The position numbers were made by a program, and so were the translations under genes. Positions 36,111 through 44,985 of a stretch of DNA of 64,000 bases are shown here, in pieces. Below the pieces are notes generated by a model. It was not told the origin of the DNA, ran no database searches, and saw nothing but the letters and a program-made list of their open reading frames with translations. The stretch covers positions 124,001 through 188,000 of the forward strand of contig NZ_VLKH01000001.1 in assembly GCF_007830175.1 (NCBI RefSeq), written 5' to 3'. Source of the stretch: Sedimentibacter saalensis. GTDB lineage: Bacteria; Bacillota; Clostridia; Tissierellales; Sedimentibacteraceae. Position 1 is the stretch's first letter. The number at the start of each line of letters is the position of its first letter.

Positions 36111-36300
36111 GTAGGGGAGGACCTCGTGTCCTCCCGCGGGCGGGCACAAGACGAGTCCACTGAAAAACTATACATTTATTCACTGTCATTCTGAGGCATA
36201 GCCGAAGAATCTCATGTTTTCAACAAAGATGAGATCCTTCACTGTCGTTCAGGATGACAGGAAAGACTTTTTCAGTGACGTCCACAAGACCCGCCCCTAC
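36111..36300. repeat. R2 repeat interrupted by R1 copy c
   Basis: The R2 left half GTAGGGGAGGACC...GTCCTCCCG is at 36111-36136. The right half starts GGGCGGGCACAAGAC and is split by R1 copy c, resuming as ACAAGACCCGCCCCTAC and ending at 36300. Without the insertion it would be an ordinary R2 element. Intergenic between the O-antigen ligase-like gene and pyrG. Confidence 0.85.
36153..36282. mobile_element. R1 copy c: MITE-like insertion with 8-bp target duplication
   Basis: A 130-bp unit. CACTGAAAAA at 36158-36167 and TTTTTCAGTG at 36268-36277 are perfect 10-bp inverted ends. The interior carries the R1 hairpin GTCATTCTGAGG...GAATCTCAT / ATGAGATCC...CAGGATGAC. CACAAGAC is repeated directly at 36145-36152 and 36283-36290. 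The 120 bp between the inverted ends are identical to copy d (61812-61931) except for one base. No coding capacity, so movement would need a transposase elsewhere. Confidence 0.8.
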
Positions 36301-36332
36301 GATCATTAGAAGCTGATTTCTAAGCATATAAC

Positions 36333-36361
36333 AAAAATCCGTTCAGCTGAACGGATTTTTT
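36333..36361 (-). terminator. Terminator of pyrG
   Basis: AAAAATCCGTTCAG and its exact complement CTGAACGGATTTTT form a perfect palindrome, T-rich on both sides. A near-identical hairpin ends the sipL-like gene at 39952-39979. Confidence 0.85.
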
Positions 36362-36362
36362 C

Positions 36363-36428
36363 ATTTAATTCTTAATTCTTAACTCTTAACTCTTAATTTT
36401 ATTCCTTAACTCTTCATTCTTAATTTTA
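36363..36428. repeat. AT-rich heptad repeat between pyrG and its terminator
   Basis: Runs of TTAATTCTTAACTCTTAA. Together with the hairpin at 36333 it forms a block of about 70 bp that recurs in inverted orientation at 39912-39979. Confidence 0.75.
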
Positions 36429-36429
36429 A

Positions 36430-38034
36430 TTACTTGTTTTCTATTGCTGCCTTAATCAGGTGTTTGAACAACGGATGACTTCTTGTAGGTCTTGACTTGA
36501 ATTCCGGATGGAACTGAGCTGCCACATACCACGGATGGTCTTTAAGCTCAACTATTTCAACAAGCTTGTTGTCAGGAGAAGCACCGGAAATTATGAGCCC
36601 GTTTTCTTCGCACACTTGCCTGAAGCTGTTGTTGAATTCATATCTGTGCCTGTGTCTTTCATGGATTATGTCAGCACCGTCATATGCTTCCTTTGCTTTT
36701 GTCCCTTCCACAAGCTTGCATGGATATGTTCCAAGCCTCATGGTACCGCCCTTGTTTTCAATATCCTTCTGGCTTTCCATAATGTCAATCATAGGATAAT
36801 TTGTTTCAGGACTGAATTCTGTGCTGTCTGCTCCCGCGTATCCCAATACGTTTCTTGCAAATTCAACCACAGCCATTTGCATTCCAAGGCATATTCCCAA
36901 AAATGGTTTTTTGTTTTCACGTGCATACCTTGCAGCAAGAATTTTTCCTTCTATGCCTCTGTCACCAAAACCGCCCGGAACAAGAATTCCATCATGACCC
37001 TTCAATATTTCCTCATAGTTTTCCTCATTCACTATTTCAGAATGAATCCATGAAATTTCAACTTCTGCCGAGTTGTCAATTCCTGCATGCCTCAATGCCT
37101 CTGCAACTGATAAATACGCATCTCTTAATTCTACATATTTTCCCACCAGAGCTATTTTTACATTATGAACGTGGTTCTTGGACCTCTTCACCATGTCTTT
37201 CCACTCTGAAAGATCAGGCTCCTTACTGCAGCAAAGATCGAAGTGCTTGCAAACTAAATTTGCCAGGCCTTCCTTTTCCAGCAAAAGAGGGATTTCATAA
37301 AGTGAATCTGCATCTGTATTTTGAATAACATTTTGTTTGTCTACATTGCAGAACAATGCAATCTTGGATTTCAAATCTCCTGTTAATTCTTTTTCTGTCC
37401 TGCACACAAGCATGTCCGGCTGAATACCAATGCTCAAGAGTTCCTTTACGCTGTGCTGAGTTGGCTTTGTCTTAAGCTCCCCGGCCTTGCTCAAGTAAGG
37501 CAAGAGTGTCACATGTATGTACATTACATTTTCTCTTCCCACTTCATAACGCATTTGGCGTATTGCCTCCAAAAACGGAAGGCTTTCTATGTCTCCTACA
37601 GTACCGCCTATTTCCGTTATGACCACATCTACATCACTTACAGTTGATATTCGTGTAAGCATACACTTGATTTCATTTGTGATGTGAGGAATTACCTGGA
37701 CAGTTCCACCGAGATAATCTCCTTTTCTTTCCTTGTTAAGTACGGACCAGTAAATTTTACCCGATGTGATGCTGCTGTACTTTGTCAAATCAACATCCAC
37801 TATTCTCTCATAATGACCCAGGTCTAAATCTGTTTCTGCTCCGTCATCTGTAACATATACTTCCCCATGCTGGTATGGGCTCATGGTTCCCGGATCTACA
37901 TTCAAATATGGATCAAATTTCTGCAATGTTACTCTCAGCCCTCTGGCTTTTAAAAGTCTTCCAAGCGATGCTGCTGTTATCCCCTTTCCAAGGGAAGAAA
38001 CAACTCCTCCTGTGATAAAAATGTATTTTGGCAT
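36430..38034 (-). CDS. pyrG: CTP synthase
   Basis: A 534-residue enzyme making CTP from UTP, ATP and glutamine. The N-terminal synthetase domain shows [19 protein letters not shown] and [19 protein letters not shown]. The C-terminal glutaminase shows GGFGDRG, the nucleophile in LGICLGMQ and a late HPEF motif. AGGAGG precedes ATG. Its 5' leader of about 180 nt contains a terminator-like hairpin, so the gene is probably attenuated. Confidence 0.98.
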   Translation of the reverse strand: MPKYIFITGGVVSSLGKGITAASLGRLLKARGLRVTLQKFDPYLNVDPGTMSPYQHGEVYVTDDGAETDLDLGHYERIVDVDLTKYSSITSGKIYWSVLNKERKGDYLGGTVQVIPHITNEIKCMLTRISTVSDVDVVITEIGGTVGDIESLPFLEAIRQMRYEVGRENVMYIHVTLLPYLSKAGELKTKPTQHSVKELLSIGIQPDMLVCRTEKELTGDLKSKIALFCNVDKQNVIQNTDADSLYEIPLLLEKEGLANLVCKHFDLCCSKEPDLSEWKDMVKRSKNHVHNVKIALVGKYVELRDAYLSVAEALRHAGIDNSAEVEISWIHSEIVNEENYEEILKGHDGILVPGGFGDRGIEGKILAARYARENKKPFLGICLGMQMAVVEFARNVLGYAGADSTEFSPETNYPMIDIMESQKDIENKGGTMRLGTYPCKLVEGTKAKEAYDGADIIHERHRHRYEFNNSFRQVCEENGLIISGASPDNKLVEIVELKDHPWYVAAQFHPEFKSRPTRSHPLFKHLIKAAIENK

Positions 38035-38096
38035 TTTCTCCTCCTATACTCCAATTTCTGCTTAATAAATTAATTAAATTAGTATTGCAAACTGAC

Positions 38097-38143
38097 AAAA
38101 ATAAAAACAGAGACCAAAAAAGGGGTTTTTTTTTTAGTCTCTG
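38097..38143 (-). terminator. Attenuator-like hairpin in the pyrG leader
   Basis: On the minus strand CAGAGAC and GTCTCTG close a hairpin whose interior holds ten A, CCCC and six T, so the stem can be extended by A-U pairs. TTTTTATTTTT follows. It lies between the pyrG promoter and its start codon, so it cannot be the end of a neighbouring gene. Confidence 0.7.
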
Positions 38144-38219
38144 CTATATTTTAATTATTAATTTCGCACATCACATAAATCATTAATCTAAAACAAATAA
38201 ATCAGATATTTACTAAACA

Positions 38220-38248
38220 ATTTTATATTAAAAGAATAAAAAGGTCAA
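38220..38248 (-). promoter_or_regulatory. Promoter of pyrG
   Basis: Minus-strand TTGACC (38248-38243), 17-bp spacer, TAAAAT (38225-38220). Confidence 0.65.
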
Positions 38249-38364
38249 TGTTTTTTTAAAATTTTTTATTTTTATTGTATGTAAGTTGTACTAACTGAAA
38301 ATTAAGCGGCATATACATTTATAAAAGAATACTGAAATACTGTAAACTAAAGGAGGATTTAATA

Positions 38365-39912
38365 TTGTTTAAATTATTCAGCGATACTTTTAATATTAAT
38401 GAAGTCATCGATTCAAGCTCCAATGAAGTATTATTAGAGAACGAATTTACCGTTGCCGATAACCTGCCTGATATAGAAAAAATAATATCAACAGAGGGAA
38501 AAATTAAAATAACCAATGCAACGGTTAACAATGGAACGGTTACGGTAAACGGAGAATTGGTGTACAACATCATATACCGCTCACCTGATGAAGAAGTAAC
38601 AGCATGTTCCATGTCAGACAAGGTTCCGTTTTCAGCAGAATTTGCAGTACCCGGCGGTACAGACCTCATGAATGTACAAGTAAACGCATACATCGATTAC
38701 ATTGATGCCGAACCCATCACAGAAAGAAATTACATGGTTAAGTCAGTAATAATATTGGAAACAGATGTAATAAGCAAGCATCCGGTGGACTTTGTTTCAA
38801 ACCTTGAGTCAGACGGAAGCTTTCAAGCAAAGACCAAAAACATCAGGTACACAGACGTTATAAACGAAATTTCCGAGGAAGCAAGCATTGATGATGCAGT
38901 TGAACTCAACAAGAACTCCGATGAAATTGCAAGAATATTGAAGGTAGAATCAGATGCATACATAACAAACGTTGAAACAATGGACGAAAAAATGCTGGTT
39001 GAAGGAATCTGCAAAGTTGGTTTCCTCTATGCAGAAGACAACAGCTTAAATTCCACTGGATACATTTCTGAGGAATTTCCGTTCACCCACTACCTGGAAG
39101 TGAAAAATTCCAATGACCATATGCTCAAGGACATAAATATTGTTTTAAATGAAATGACATATGCAGCAGCAGAAAATTATGACAATGAAAAAAGGATGAT
39201 TGAGTTCAACCTTCCTTTCACCATCAATGCAACATTGTATGATACTGTTGAAAAAAACATAATAACTGACTGTTATTCAACTGAATCACTTCTTGATCTT
39301 ACGTCTGCAAAGGTAAACTTAAGTTCATTGAAGGATATTACAAACAAGACACTCAAATATGAAAATAACCTTGATGTTGTTTCAGGAACAGTAAAAGACA
39401 TTTACACAGTTGATATAAGTCCAAAAGTTTCTGAAAAAAGAATGTATGATGACAAATATGTAGTTGATGGATTTTTGGATGTAAACATTCTTTATTTGAA
39501 CTCTGACATCAACAAAATCGACAAGGCCTACGGTTCAATGCCATTTACAGCATCGGTTGACCTCAATGAAGGGGAAGCACAAAGCATTATAGACTCCACA
39601 GTAAAAATCAGCAAGTGCGGAGCTTACAGAAAAGGAAGCAATTCCGTAATAGTAAACTGCGACATCAACGTTGGAATGAAATTAAAAGACAATGAAGAAA
39701 TAGAGATTATCAGCAACATTGTTGAAACAGGGGCAGTTGATCACAGCAAAATGCCAAGTTTGCTTTTCAGAGTTGTTCAACCCGGTGAAACAGTGTGGGA
39801 AATAGCCAAAAATTACAATCTTTCAATCAATTATCTCAAGGAACTAAACGACATCCCTGCAGACAATGCACTGACACCGGGAACAAAGATTATAATTGCA
39901 AGAAAAGTTTAG
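38365..39912 (+). CDS. sipL: SipL-like spore protein (SPOCS/DUF3794 plus LysM)
   Basis: 515 residues. Three SPOCS (DUF3794) domains fill residues about 10-460 and a LysM domain (VVQPGETVWEIAKNYN) fills about 465-515. SipL of Clostridioides difficile has this architecture and links the SpoIVA basement layer to the spore coat on the forespore surface. The start is a TTG with AAAGGAGG 8 nt upstream; no ATG fits better. It is divergent from pyrG. Confidence 0.88.
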   Translation: MFKLFSDTFNINEVIDSSSNEVLLENEFTVADNLPDIEKIISTEGKIKITNATVNNGTVTVNGELVYNIIYRSPDEEVTACSMSDKVPFSAEFAVPGGTDLMNVQVNAYIDYIDAEPITERNYMVKSVIILETDVISKHPVDFVSNLESDGSFQAKTKNIRYTDVINEISEEASIDDAVELNKNSDEIARILKVESDAYITNVETMDEKMLVEGICKVGFLYAEDNSLNSTGYISEEFPFTHYLEVKNSNDHMLKDINIVLNEMTYAAAENYDNEKRMIEFNLPFTINATLYDTVEKNIITDCYSTESLLDLTSAKVNLSSLKDITNKTLKYENNLDVVSGTVKDIYTVDISPKVSEKRMYDDKYVVDGFLDVNILYLNSDINKIDKAYGSMPFTASVDLNEGEAQSIIDSTVKISKCGAYRKGSNSVIVNCDINVGMKLKDNEEIEIISNIVETGAVDHSKMPSLLFRVVQPGETVWEIAKNYNLSINYLKELNDIPADNALTPGTKIIIARKV

Positions 39913-39979
39913 AGAATTAAAAATTAAGAGTTAAGAGTTAAGAATTAAACGAAAAAATCCGTTCAGCCGAACGGATTTT
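39912..39979 (+). terminator. sipL terminator in a mobile-looking repeat block
   Basis: The heptad repeat (AGAGTTAAGAGTTAAG type) at 39912-39948 is followed by AAAAAATCCGTTCAG-CCGAACGGATTTTG at 39952-39979. The block is the inverted near-copy of 36333-36404. Confidence 0.82.
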
Positions 39980-40012
39980 GTTTATATGACGAATATTCGG
40001 CTTTCATTGACC

Positions 40013-40092
40013 GTAGGGGCGGGTTACTGCCCGCCCGTGTTATTAATTCAATAATTTCGTTATCTCCGGGAGGACACGAGGTCCTCCCCTAC
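40013..40092. repeat. R2 repeat between sipL and dnaB
   Basis: An uninterrupted element: GTAGGGGCGGGTTACTGCCCGCCCG, an AT-rich spacer, then CGGGAGGACACGAGGTCCTCCCCTAC. Outer ends GTAGGGG and CCCCTAC are inverted. Confidence 0.88.
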
Positions 40093-40106
40093 ATTATTGA
40101 AAAAGG

Positions 40107-41441
40107 TTATTTCTGAATGTTGCCGAACTTCGTGTACTGTCCTATCCAGGCAAGCTCCACTGTTCCAACCGGGCCGTTTCTTTGCTTTGTAATGATTACG
40201 TCTGTGATGCCTTTCTTCTCGGATTCTTCCTTCAAATAATATTCATCTCTGTAAAGCATCATTACAACATCGGCGTCCTGCTCTATGGCTCCTGACTCTC
40301 TCAAGTCAGACATTATAGGCCTGTGGTCGTTTCTGAGTTCAGGTGCACGGGAAAGCTGCGACAAAGCAATTACCGGGCAGTTAAGTTCTCTGGCCATTGC
40401 CTTCAGTCCTCTTGAAATATTTGAAATTTCCTGCTGCCTGTTGTCTCCGCTTCTTCCTCCGTCAGTCATGAGCTGGAGGTAGTCCACTATTACCATGTCA
40501 AGTCCCGACTCTATTTTAAGTCTTCTGCACTTTGACATTACTTCAAACAATGAAACAGAAGCCGTGTCGTCTATGAACACATTGTAGTTTGAAATAGTGC
40601 TCATAACTGAAATCAGCCTGCTCCAGTCATCATCATCAAGATTGCCTGACCTGAGTTTTGTGCTCTCAACCATTGATTCCATGCTTATGATTCTCTGTAC
40701 ATATTGTTCTTTGGACATTTCAAGACTGAACAATGCAACAGAAGCACCGGATTTTACGGCGTTCATGGCAATGTTAAGCGCCAGGGCTGTCTTTCCCATG
40801 GAAGGTCTGGCGGCCAGTAAAATCAAATCAGACCTTTGAAGACCAGATGTCATTCTGTCCAGATCGTCATAGCCTGTTGTGATTCCTGTGAGGCTTCCCT
40901 TGTTCATGGCTCTTTCTTCAAGCTGGTTGAAGACATTCATGAGAACATCCTTGATCTGGGAAAATGAATTGACACCACGATTTTGAGATATGGAAAAAAT
41001 TCTTGACTCTGCTAGTTCAATTATTTTTTGTACGTCGTCACTTTCCTTGAATCCCTTTTCAATTATTTCACTTGAAGCGCTTATGAGTTTTCTTAGAGTA
41101 GATTTTTCCTTAATGATGTTGCAATACGCTTCCACGTTTTTTGAAGTTATTATATTTTCGGTAAGTCTCGCCAGGTACTCAAAACCGCCCACATATTCAA
41201 TTTTTCCTCTTTTTTTCAATTCTTCAGTTACAGTCAGCGCATCCACAGGAATGTTCTGTGAGTGCACCTGCTTTATGCTGTCAAAAATTTCTCTGTTTGC
41301 TTCAAAATAAAAATCTTCATTGTTAAGCAAGTCCACAGTTTTTTCAACAGCAACGTGATCTATGAGCGCAGCACCAAGCACAGTCTGTTCTGCTTCTGAA
41401 TTGTGAGGCGGAATTTTTCCTAAATTCATTAAATCTGACAT
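40107..41441 (-). CDS. dnaB: Replicative DNA helicase
   Basis: 444 residues, normal for DnaB. The N-terminal domain shows GKIPPHNSEAEQTVLGA, the C-terminal RecA-like domain has Walker A ARPSMGKTALAL near residue 205 and VDYLQLM. It unwinds DNA at the replication fork. The ATG at 41441 follows GAGGG and lies just past the rplI stop; upstream in-frame codons overlap rplI and lack a site. Last gene of the yybS-gdpP-rplI-dnaB cluster. Confidence 0.97.
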   Translation of the reverse strand: MSDLMNLGKIPPHNSEAEQTVLGAALIDHVAVEKTVDLLNNEDFYFEANREIFDSIKQVHSQNIPVDALTVTEELKKRGKIEYVGGFEYLARLTENIITSKNVEAYCNIIKEKSTLRKLISASSEIIEKGFKESDDVQKIIELAESRIFSISQNRGVNSFSQIKDVLMNVFNQLEERAMNKGSLTGITTGYDDLDRMTSGLQRSDLILLAARPSMGKTALALNIAMNAVKSGASVALFSLEMSKEQYVQRIISMESMVESTKLRSGNLDDDDWSRLISVMSTISNYNVFIDDTASVSLFEVMSKCRRLKIESGLDMVIVDYLQLMTDGGRSGDNRQQEISNISRGLKAMARELNCPVIALSQLSRAPELRNDHRPIMSDLRESGAIEQDADVVMMLYRDEYYLKEESEKKGITDVIITKQRNGPVGTVELAWIGQYTKFGNIQK

Positions 41442-41451
41442 GTCAACCCTC

Positions 41452-41898
41452 TTATTTTTCTGTAACAATTACCTTTACCTTGGCATTAACTGTAGGATGT
41501 AGTCTTACTTTAACAAAATATTCGCCCACAGATTTAATAGTGTCATCAAGTTCAAGTTTTTTCTTGTCAAACACAAAGCCATGATCTTTTTCCAGAATTT
41601 CGGCAAGTTCTTTAGTTGTTATTGAGCCGAATAGCTTTCCGTTTTCGCCTGTCTTTGTTTTTATGACAATAGTAATCTGCATTAGTTTTTCTTCAAGTTG
41701 TTTTGCTTCTTCAAGAATTTCTTTTTCTTTTGCTTCCTTTTGTTTTTTTGCATTTTCAAGATTCTTTAAATTTACATCATTTGCTTCTATGGCTAAATTT
41801 TTAGGAAAAAGGAAGTTTCTTGCATATCCGTCTTTGGCATTTATAATTGTTCCTTTTTTTCCTACATTCTTAACATCTTCCAACAATATTACTTTCAT
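41452..41898 (-). CDS. rplI: Large ribosomal subunit protein bL9
   Basis: 148 residues, the normal length. The N-terminal RNA-binding domain starts [16 protein letters not shown] and contains NFLFPKNLA; a charged connecting helix (about 40-75) leads to the C-terminal domain with LFGSIT. Its start overlaps the gdpP stop by 4 bp. Confidence 0.98.
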   Translation of the reverse strand: MKVILLEDVKNVGKKGTIINAKDGYARNFLFPKNLAIEANDVNLKNLENAKKQKEAKEKEILEEAKQLEEKLMQITIVIKTKTGENGKLFGSITTKELAEILEKDHGFVFDKKKLELDDTIKSVGEYFVKVRLHPTVNAKVKVIVTEK

Positions 41899-43904
41899 TT
41901 GTCTTTACTCTCCTTTTTATAATTGGTTATAGCTTCGTAGAGCTTTGTTTTGGCCTCTTCCATATCCTGTGTCTGTACCTGTGCACCGGCCATGTTCAGG
42001 TGTCCTCCACCTCCAAGAGATTCCATTATTACCTGCACGTTCACATTACCTTGAGAACGTCCGCTTATGTTGATGTAATCTTTATTTCTCACAAGCACGA
42101 AGCTCAATTTGACATCCTTTATGGTCAGAAGTTCATCTGCGCTTTGAGCAGCTATTACATTTGAGTCTTCCGACAGTTCGTCTATATATGATACCGCAAC
42201 ATCACCAAACAATATTTCAGATCTTTCGATTATTTCTGTCTTTTTCTTCATGGAGTCAAGGCTTTCATTGAAAAGCTGCTTGACATCAGCAGTGTCTGCA
42301 CCGTTTCTTCTCAGGAAGGACGCTGCTTCAAATGTTCTCACTCCTGTCTTGAATGTGAAAGAATTAGTGTCCACAACAATTCCTGCAAGAAGAGCATCTG
42401 CTTCAAACTTTGTTAGCTTTATGTGGTCATCCATGTACTGCACTATTTCCGAAACAAGCTCACAAGTGGAGGAAGCGTATGGCTCAATGTAATCCAGCAG
42501 AGTATTTTCAATGTATTCTTCACTTCTTCTGTGATGGTCTATCAGAACAATTTTGTCAATTTTACCGAGCAGCTCAGGAGCTTCAGTATAGCTTCTCCTG
42601 TGAGTGTCAAGAACAACAACAAGAGTGTTTTGATCAATCATGTTCATGGCAGCTTCAGTTGTTATTAAAGCCTCCTTGTAGTGGCTTTCCTCATGCTTCA
42701 TTCTTTCATGCATGTTTTTCAAGGCATAGTTTACTTTGTTCAATACAATATTAGCCTTTTTGCCCCTGCTTCTTGCTATGCTGTAAAGTCCTATGGAAGC
42801 ACCAAGACTGTCCATGTCTCCGACCCTGTGCCCCATTATCAGCACATTGGAGCTTTGGTCTATTATCTGCCTCAAAGCGTAGGAAATAATCCTGGCCTTT
42901 ACCTTTGTTCTCTTTTCCACTGCCTTGCTTGTTCCGCCGTAAAACTTAACAGAATTTATTCTCTTGACAACTGCCTGATCTCCGCCTCTTCCAAGAGCCA
43001 CATCAAGTGCCCCCTTGGCATAATCTATAAGCTGCGTCAGATTCTTGGCAAGAGCTCCTGCTCCTATGCTTAAGGTGAAGTTGAAGTCTCCGCTTCCCTT
43101 AAGATTTTTTACATCGTCAAGCATTGGGAATTTCTTGGCTTCAAGAGTGTCAAGAAATTTGTTTTCTATCATCATGAGAAACTTGGATGTGTCATATTTA
43201 AGGACATAACCGTTCATTTCCGAAGCATATCTGTTGAGAATCTTTTCAACCTCTGCAGTCATTGCGGATTTTTCGCCCTTGTCAAGTTTTTCTGATATTT
43301 CATCATAATTATCAATTTGTACAAGTACAGCTATAGGTCTTTCATCGTTGTACCTTGACTTAAGACTTGTGTATGCGGTGTTTTCATTCCAGTAGCACAC
43401 ATATGACATGTCCTGACCGAACCGTCCTTCTTCAAGCTGGTAATACATGACATTGAAGCTTTTCCCGGATTTATCTATTTCTATATTATTGATTGTTCCT
43501 TCCTTGTTGCCTTCCATTGACTTCAAAGGAAAATCACTGTCATACTCTTCAATATTTTCTATGCTGTCAGCCAGTGCTCCGATAAGTTCCTTGAACTTGC
43601 TGTTGAACCAGAAAATCTTTCCTGCCGTTCCTATAATGCATATTGGCAAAGGAGAATAATAAAAAGAATTCACAGATAAGTTTTCTATGTTTTTTGTATA
43701 TTCTATAATGTAATTTTTAAGTTCTTTTTCTCTGACAACTTGTTTCCTCAATGTGATAGCAGCCACTCCAAGCAAAATAAGTGCTGCAAATCCCACATAG
43801 ACATACATTCCTTCTATGAGAAACACTGCTATCAAGCAGATAATCACTATAAAATATAATATGCTGTCATCCTTTAAAAACTTTGGAGTCATTTTATTAT
43901 CCAT
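41895..43904 (-). CDS. gdpP: Cyclic-di-AMP phosphodiesterase GdpP
   Basis: 669 residues: two N-terminal membrane helices (about 15-52), a PAS-like domain (about 65-150), a degenerate GGDEF domain (about 175-305), and a DHH/DHHA1 phosphodiesterase (about 340-660) with [15 protein letters not shown], the metal motif VLIDHHRRS and the C-terminal [15 protein letters not shown]. It hydrolyses c-di-AMP at the membrane. GGAGG precedes ATG; it overlaps rplI. Confidence 0.95.
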   Translation of the reverse strand: MDNKMTPKFLKDDSILYFIVIICLIAVFLIEGMYVYVGFAALILLGVAAITLRKQVVREKELKNYIIEYTKNIENLSVNSFYYSPLPICIIGTAGKIFWFNSKFKELIGALADSIENIEEYDSDFPLKSMEGNKEGTINNIEIDKSGKSFNVMYYQLEEGRFGQDMSYVCYWNENTAYTSLKSRYNDERPIAVLVQIDNYDEISEKLDKGEKSAMTAEVEKILNRYASEMNGYVLKYDTSKFLMMIENKFLDTLEAKKFPMLDDVKNLKGSGDFNFTLSIGAGALAKNLTQLIDYAKGALDVALGRGGDQAVVKRINSVKFYGGTSKAVEKRTKVKARIISYALRQIIDQSSNVLIMGHRVGDMDSLGASIGLYSIARSRGKKANIVLNKVNYALKNMHERMKHEESHYKEALITTEAAMNMIDQNTLVVVLDTHRRSYTEAPELLGKIDKIVLIDHHRRSEEYIENTLLDYIEPYASSTCELVSEIVQYMDDHIKLTKFEADALLAGIVVDTNSFTFKTGVRTFEAASFLRRNGADTADVKQLFNESLDSMKKKTEIIERSEILFGDVAVSYIDELSEDSNVIAAQSADELLTIKDVKLSFVLVRNKDYINISGRSQGNVNVQVIMESLGGGGHLNMAGAQVQTQDMEEAKTKLYEAITNYKKESKDK

Positions 43905-43924
43905 GCATTACCTCCATACAAAAC

Positions 43925-44878
43925 TTATTTTATCTTTCTCAAATCTATTGCCAAATCCACAAGTCCGACAATGGCCAGCATCTGAGCAAATCCTCCGCTC
44001 ATTAATAAGACCATTGCCAGTATTATGGTTCTTAACGTCTTGTTTATGCTTGATCTCATAAGGAAAAATTTCAACACTGCAAATCCCTGGAAAAACATTG
44101 CAGCAAATACAATCATGAACAAATTCACTTGAATCAAGCTTACATTTATATTGAACAAATTAAGTACAAACGACAAAATAAGAAGTGCTGCCATGGCCGC
44201 CATAAATGTTCTCGGAAATGAAAAATAGCTCAAACCTTCATGTTGCCTTATGCTTATGGAAAAGCGCTTTGCAAATTTGCTTGCAACCAGGTAATTGATA
44301 TAAGATGTCACGACAGAAGCAACAACCAGAATAGCCGGAAAAACATTTGTTATGATGAAATTCATGGTTTTGCCCATATCGTCGAAAGTTTTAATCATTT
44401 GCTCTGTACCTGCGGTGTTTGTTCCTGCAGGCATATTGGAAACCATCTCTTTCATTATGTTAATACTTTCATCGTACATTTCAGTCATCTGCTGTACAAA
44501 ATTTACACCCATTACAGCATTCATCAAGAGAATAAGCACAACAAAAGAAACCATGTACGCTGCCGAGCCGTATAAAATGGTTTTGTTTGCATCTTCATCC
44601 TTACATACGCCATAAGCAAGAGCAATGGCAAGCGGTGTGTATAAAATCAGAAATATCATTCCTGTTTGAATACCTAAAAGCATTGAAACCAAAATATCAG
44701 AGGCCATCAAAGAAAGTGCTGCATACTTTAATCCCTTCCTTTTAGCCAGAATAATTGCAGGAGTAGGGTAAAAAAACATTACAAGCGAAAAAAAGTTTGA
44801 CAGATATGCCAGGATAACAAGGATTCCCGTTATCATTGCTGATTCTGTAATACTGGATGTTTTAAAATTTCTGTTCAT
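43925..44878 (-). CDS. yybS: DUF2232 membrane protein (YybS)
   Basis: 317 residues with about eight hydrophobic segments and a soluble loop near 135-165. YybS-type proteins precede gdpP and rplI in many Firmicutes, which supports the name; the function is not established. GAGG precedes ATG, and 20 bp separate it from gdpP. Confidence 0.83.
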   Translation of the reverse strand: MNRNFKTSSITESAMITGILVILAYLSNFFSLVMFFYPTPAIILAKRKGLKYAALSLMASDILVSMLLGIQTGMIFLILYTPLAIALAYGVCKDEDANKTILYGSAAYMVSFVVLILLMNAVMGVNFVQQMTEMYDESINIMKEMVSNMPAGTNTAGTEQMIKTFDDMGKTMNFIITNVFPAILVVASVVTSYINYLVASKFAKRFSISIRQHEGLSYFSFPRTFMAAMAALLILSFVLNLFNINVSLIQVNLFMIVFAAMFFQGFAVLKFFLMRSSINKTLRTIILAMVLLMSGGFAQMLAIVGLVDLAIDLRKIK

Positions 44879-44985
44879 TATTACCTCAACTTATTTATAA
44901 TTCTAATATATTATTTTACCCTAAAAACTATATAAAGTCAAAATTAATTTGAATAGGCCTAAAAGTCAATAACAGTTTATAAAAA

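Noticed and set aside
36111-36300. CRISPR-like array from clustered short repeats
   Set aside because: Repeats are palindromic elements bounded by GTAGGGG/CCCCTAC in single or double copies, not regularly spaced with unique spacers, and no cas gene is present.
36855-37328. A 157-residue plus-strand reading frame
   Set aside because: Antisense shadow of pyrG, whose domains are continuous on the minus strand.
38097-38248. Bacillus-type G-reiteration attenuation of pyrG
   Set aside because: The mechanism needs a transcript starting with GGG; no such start lies in the minus-strand leader.
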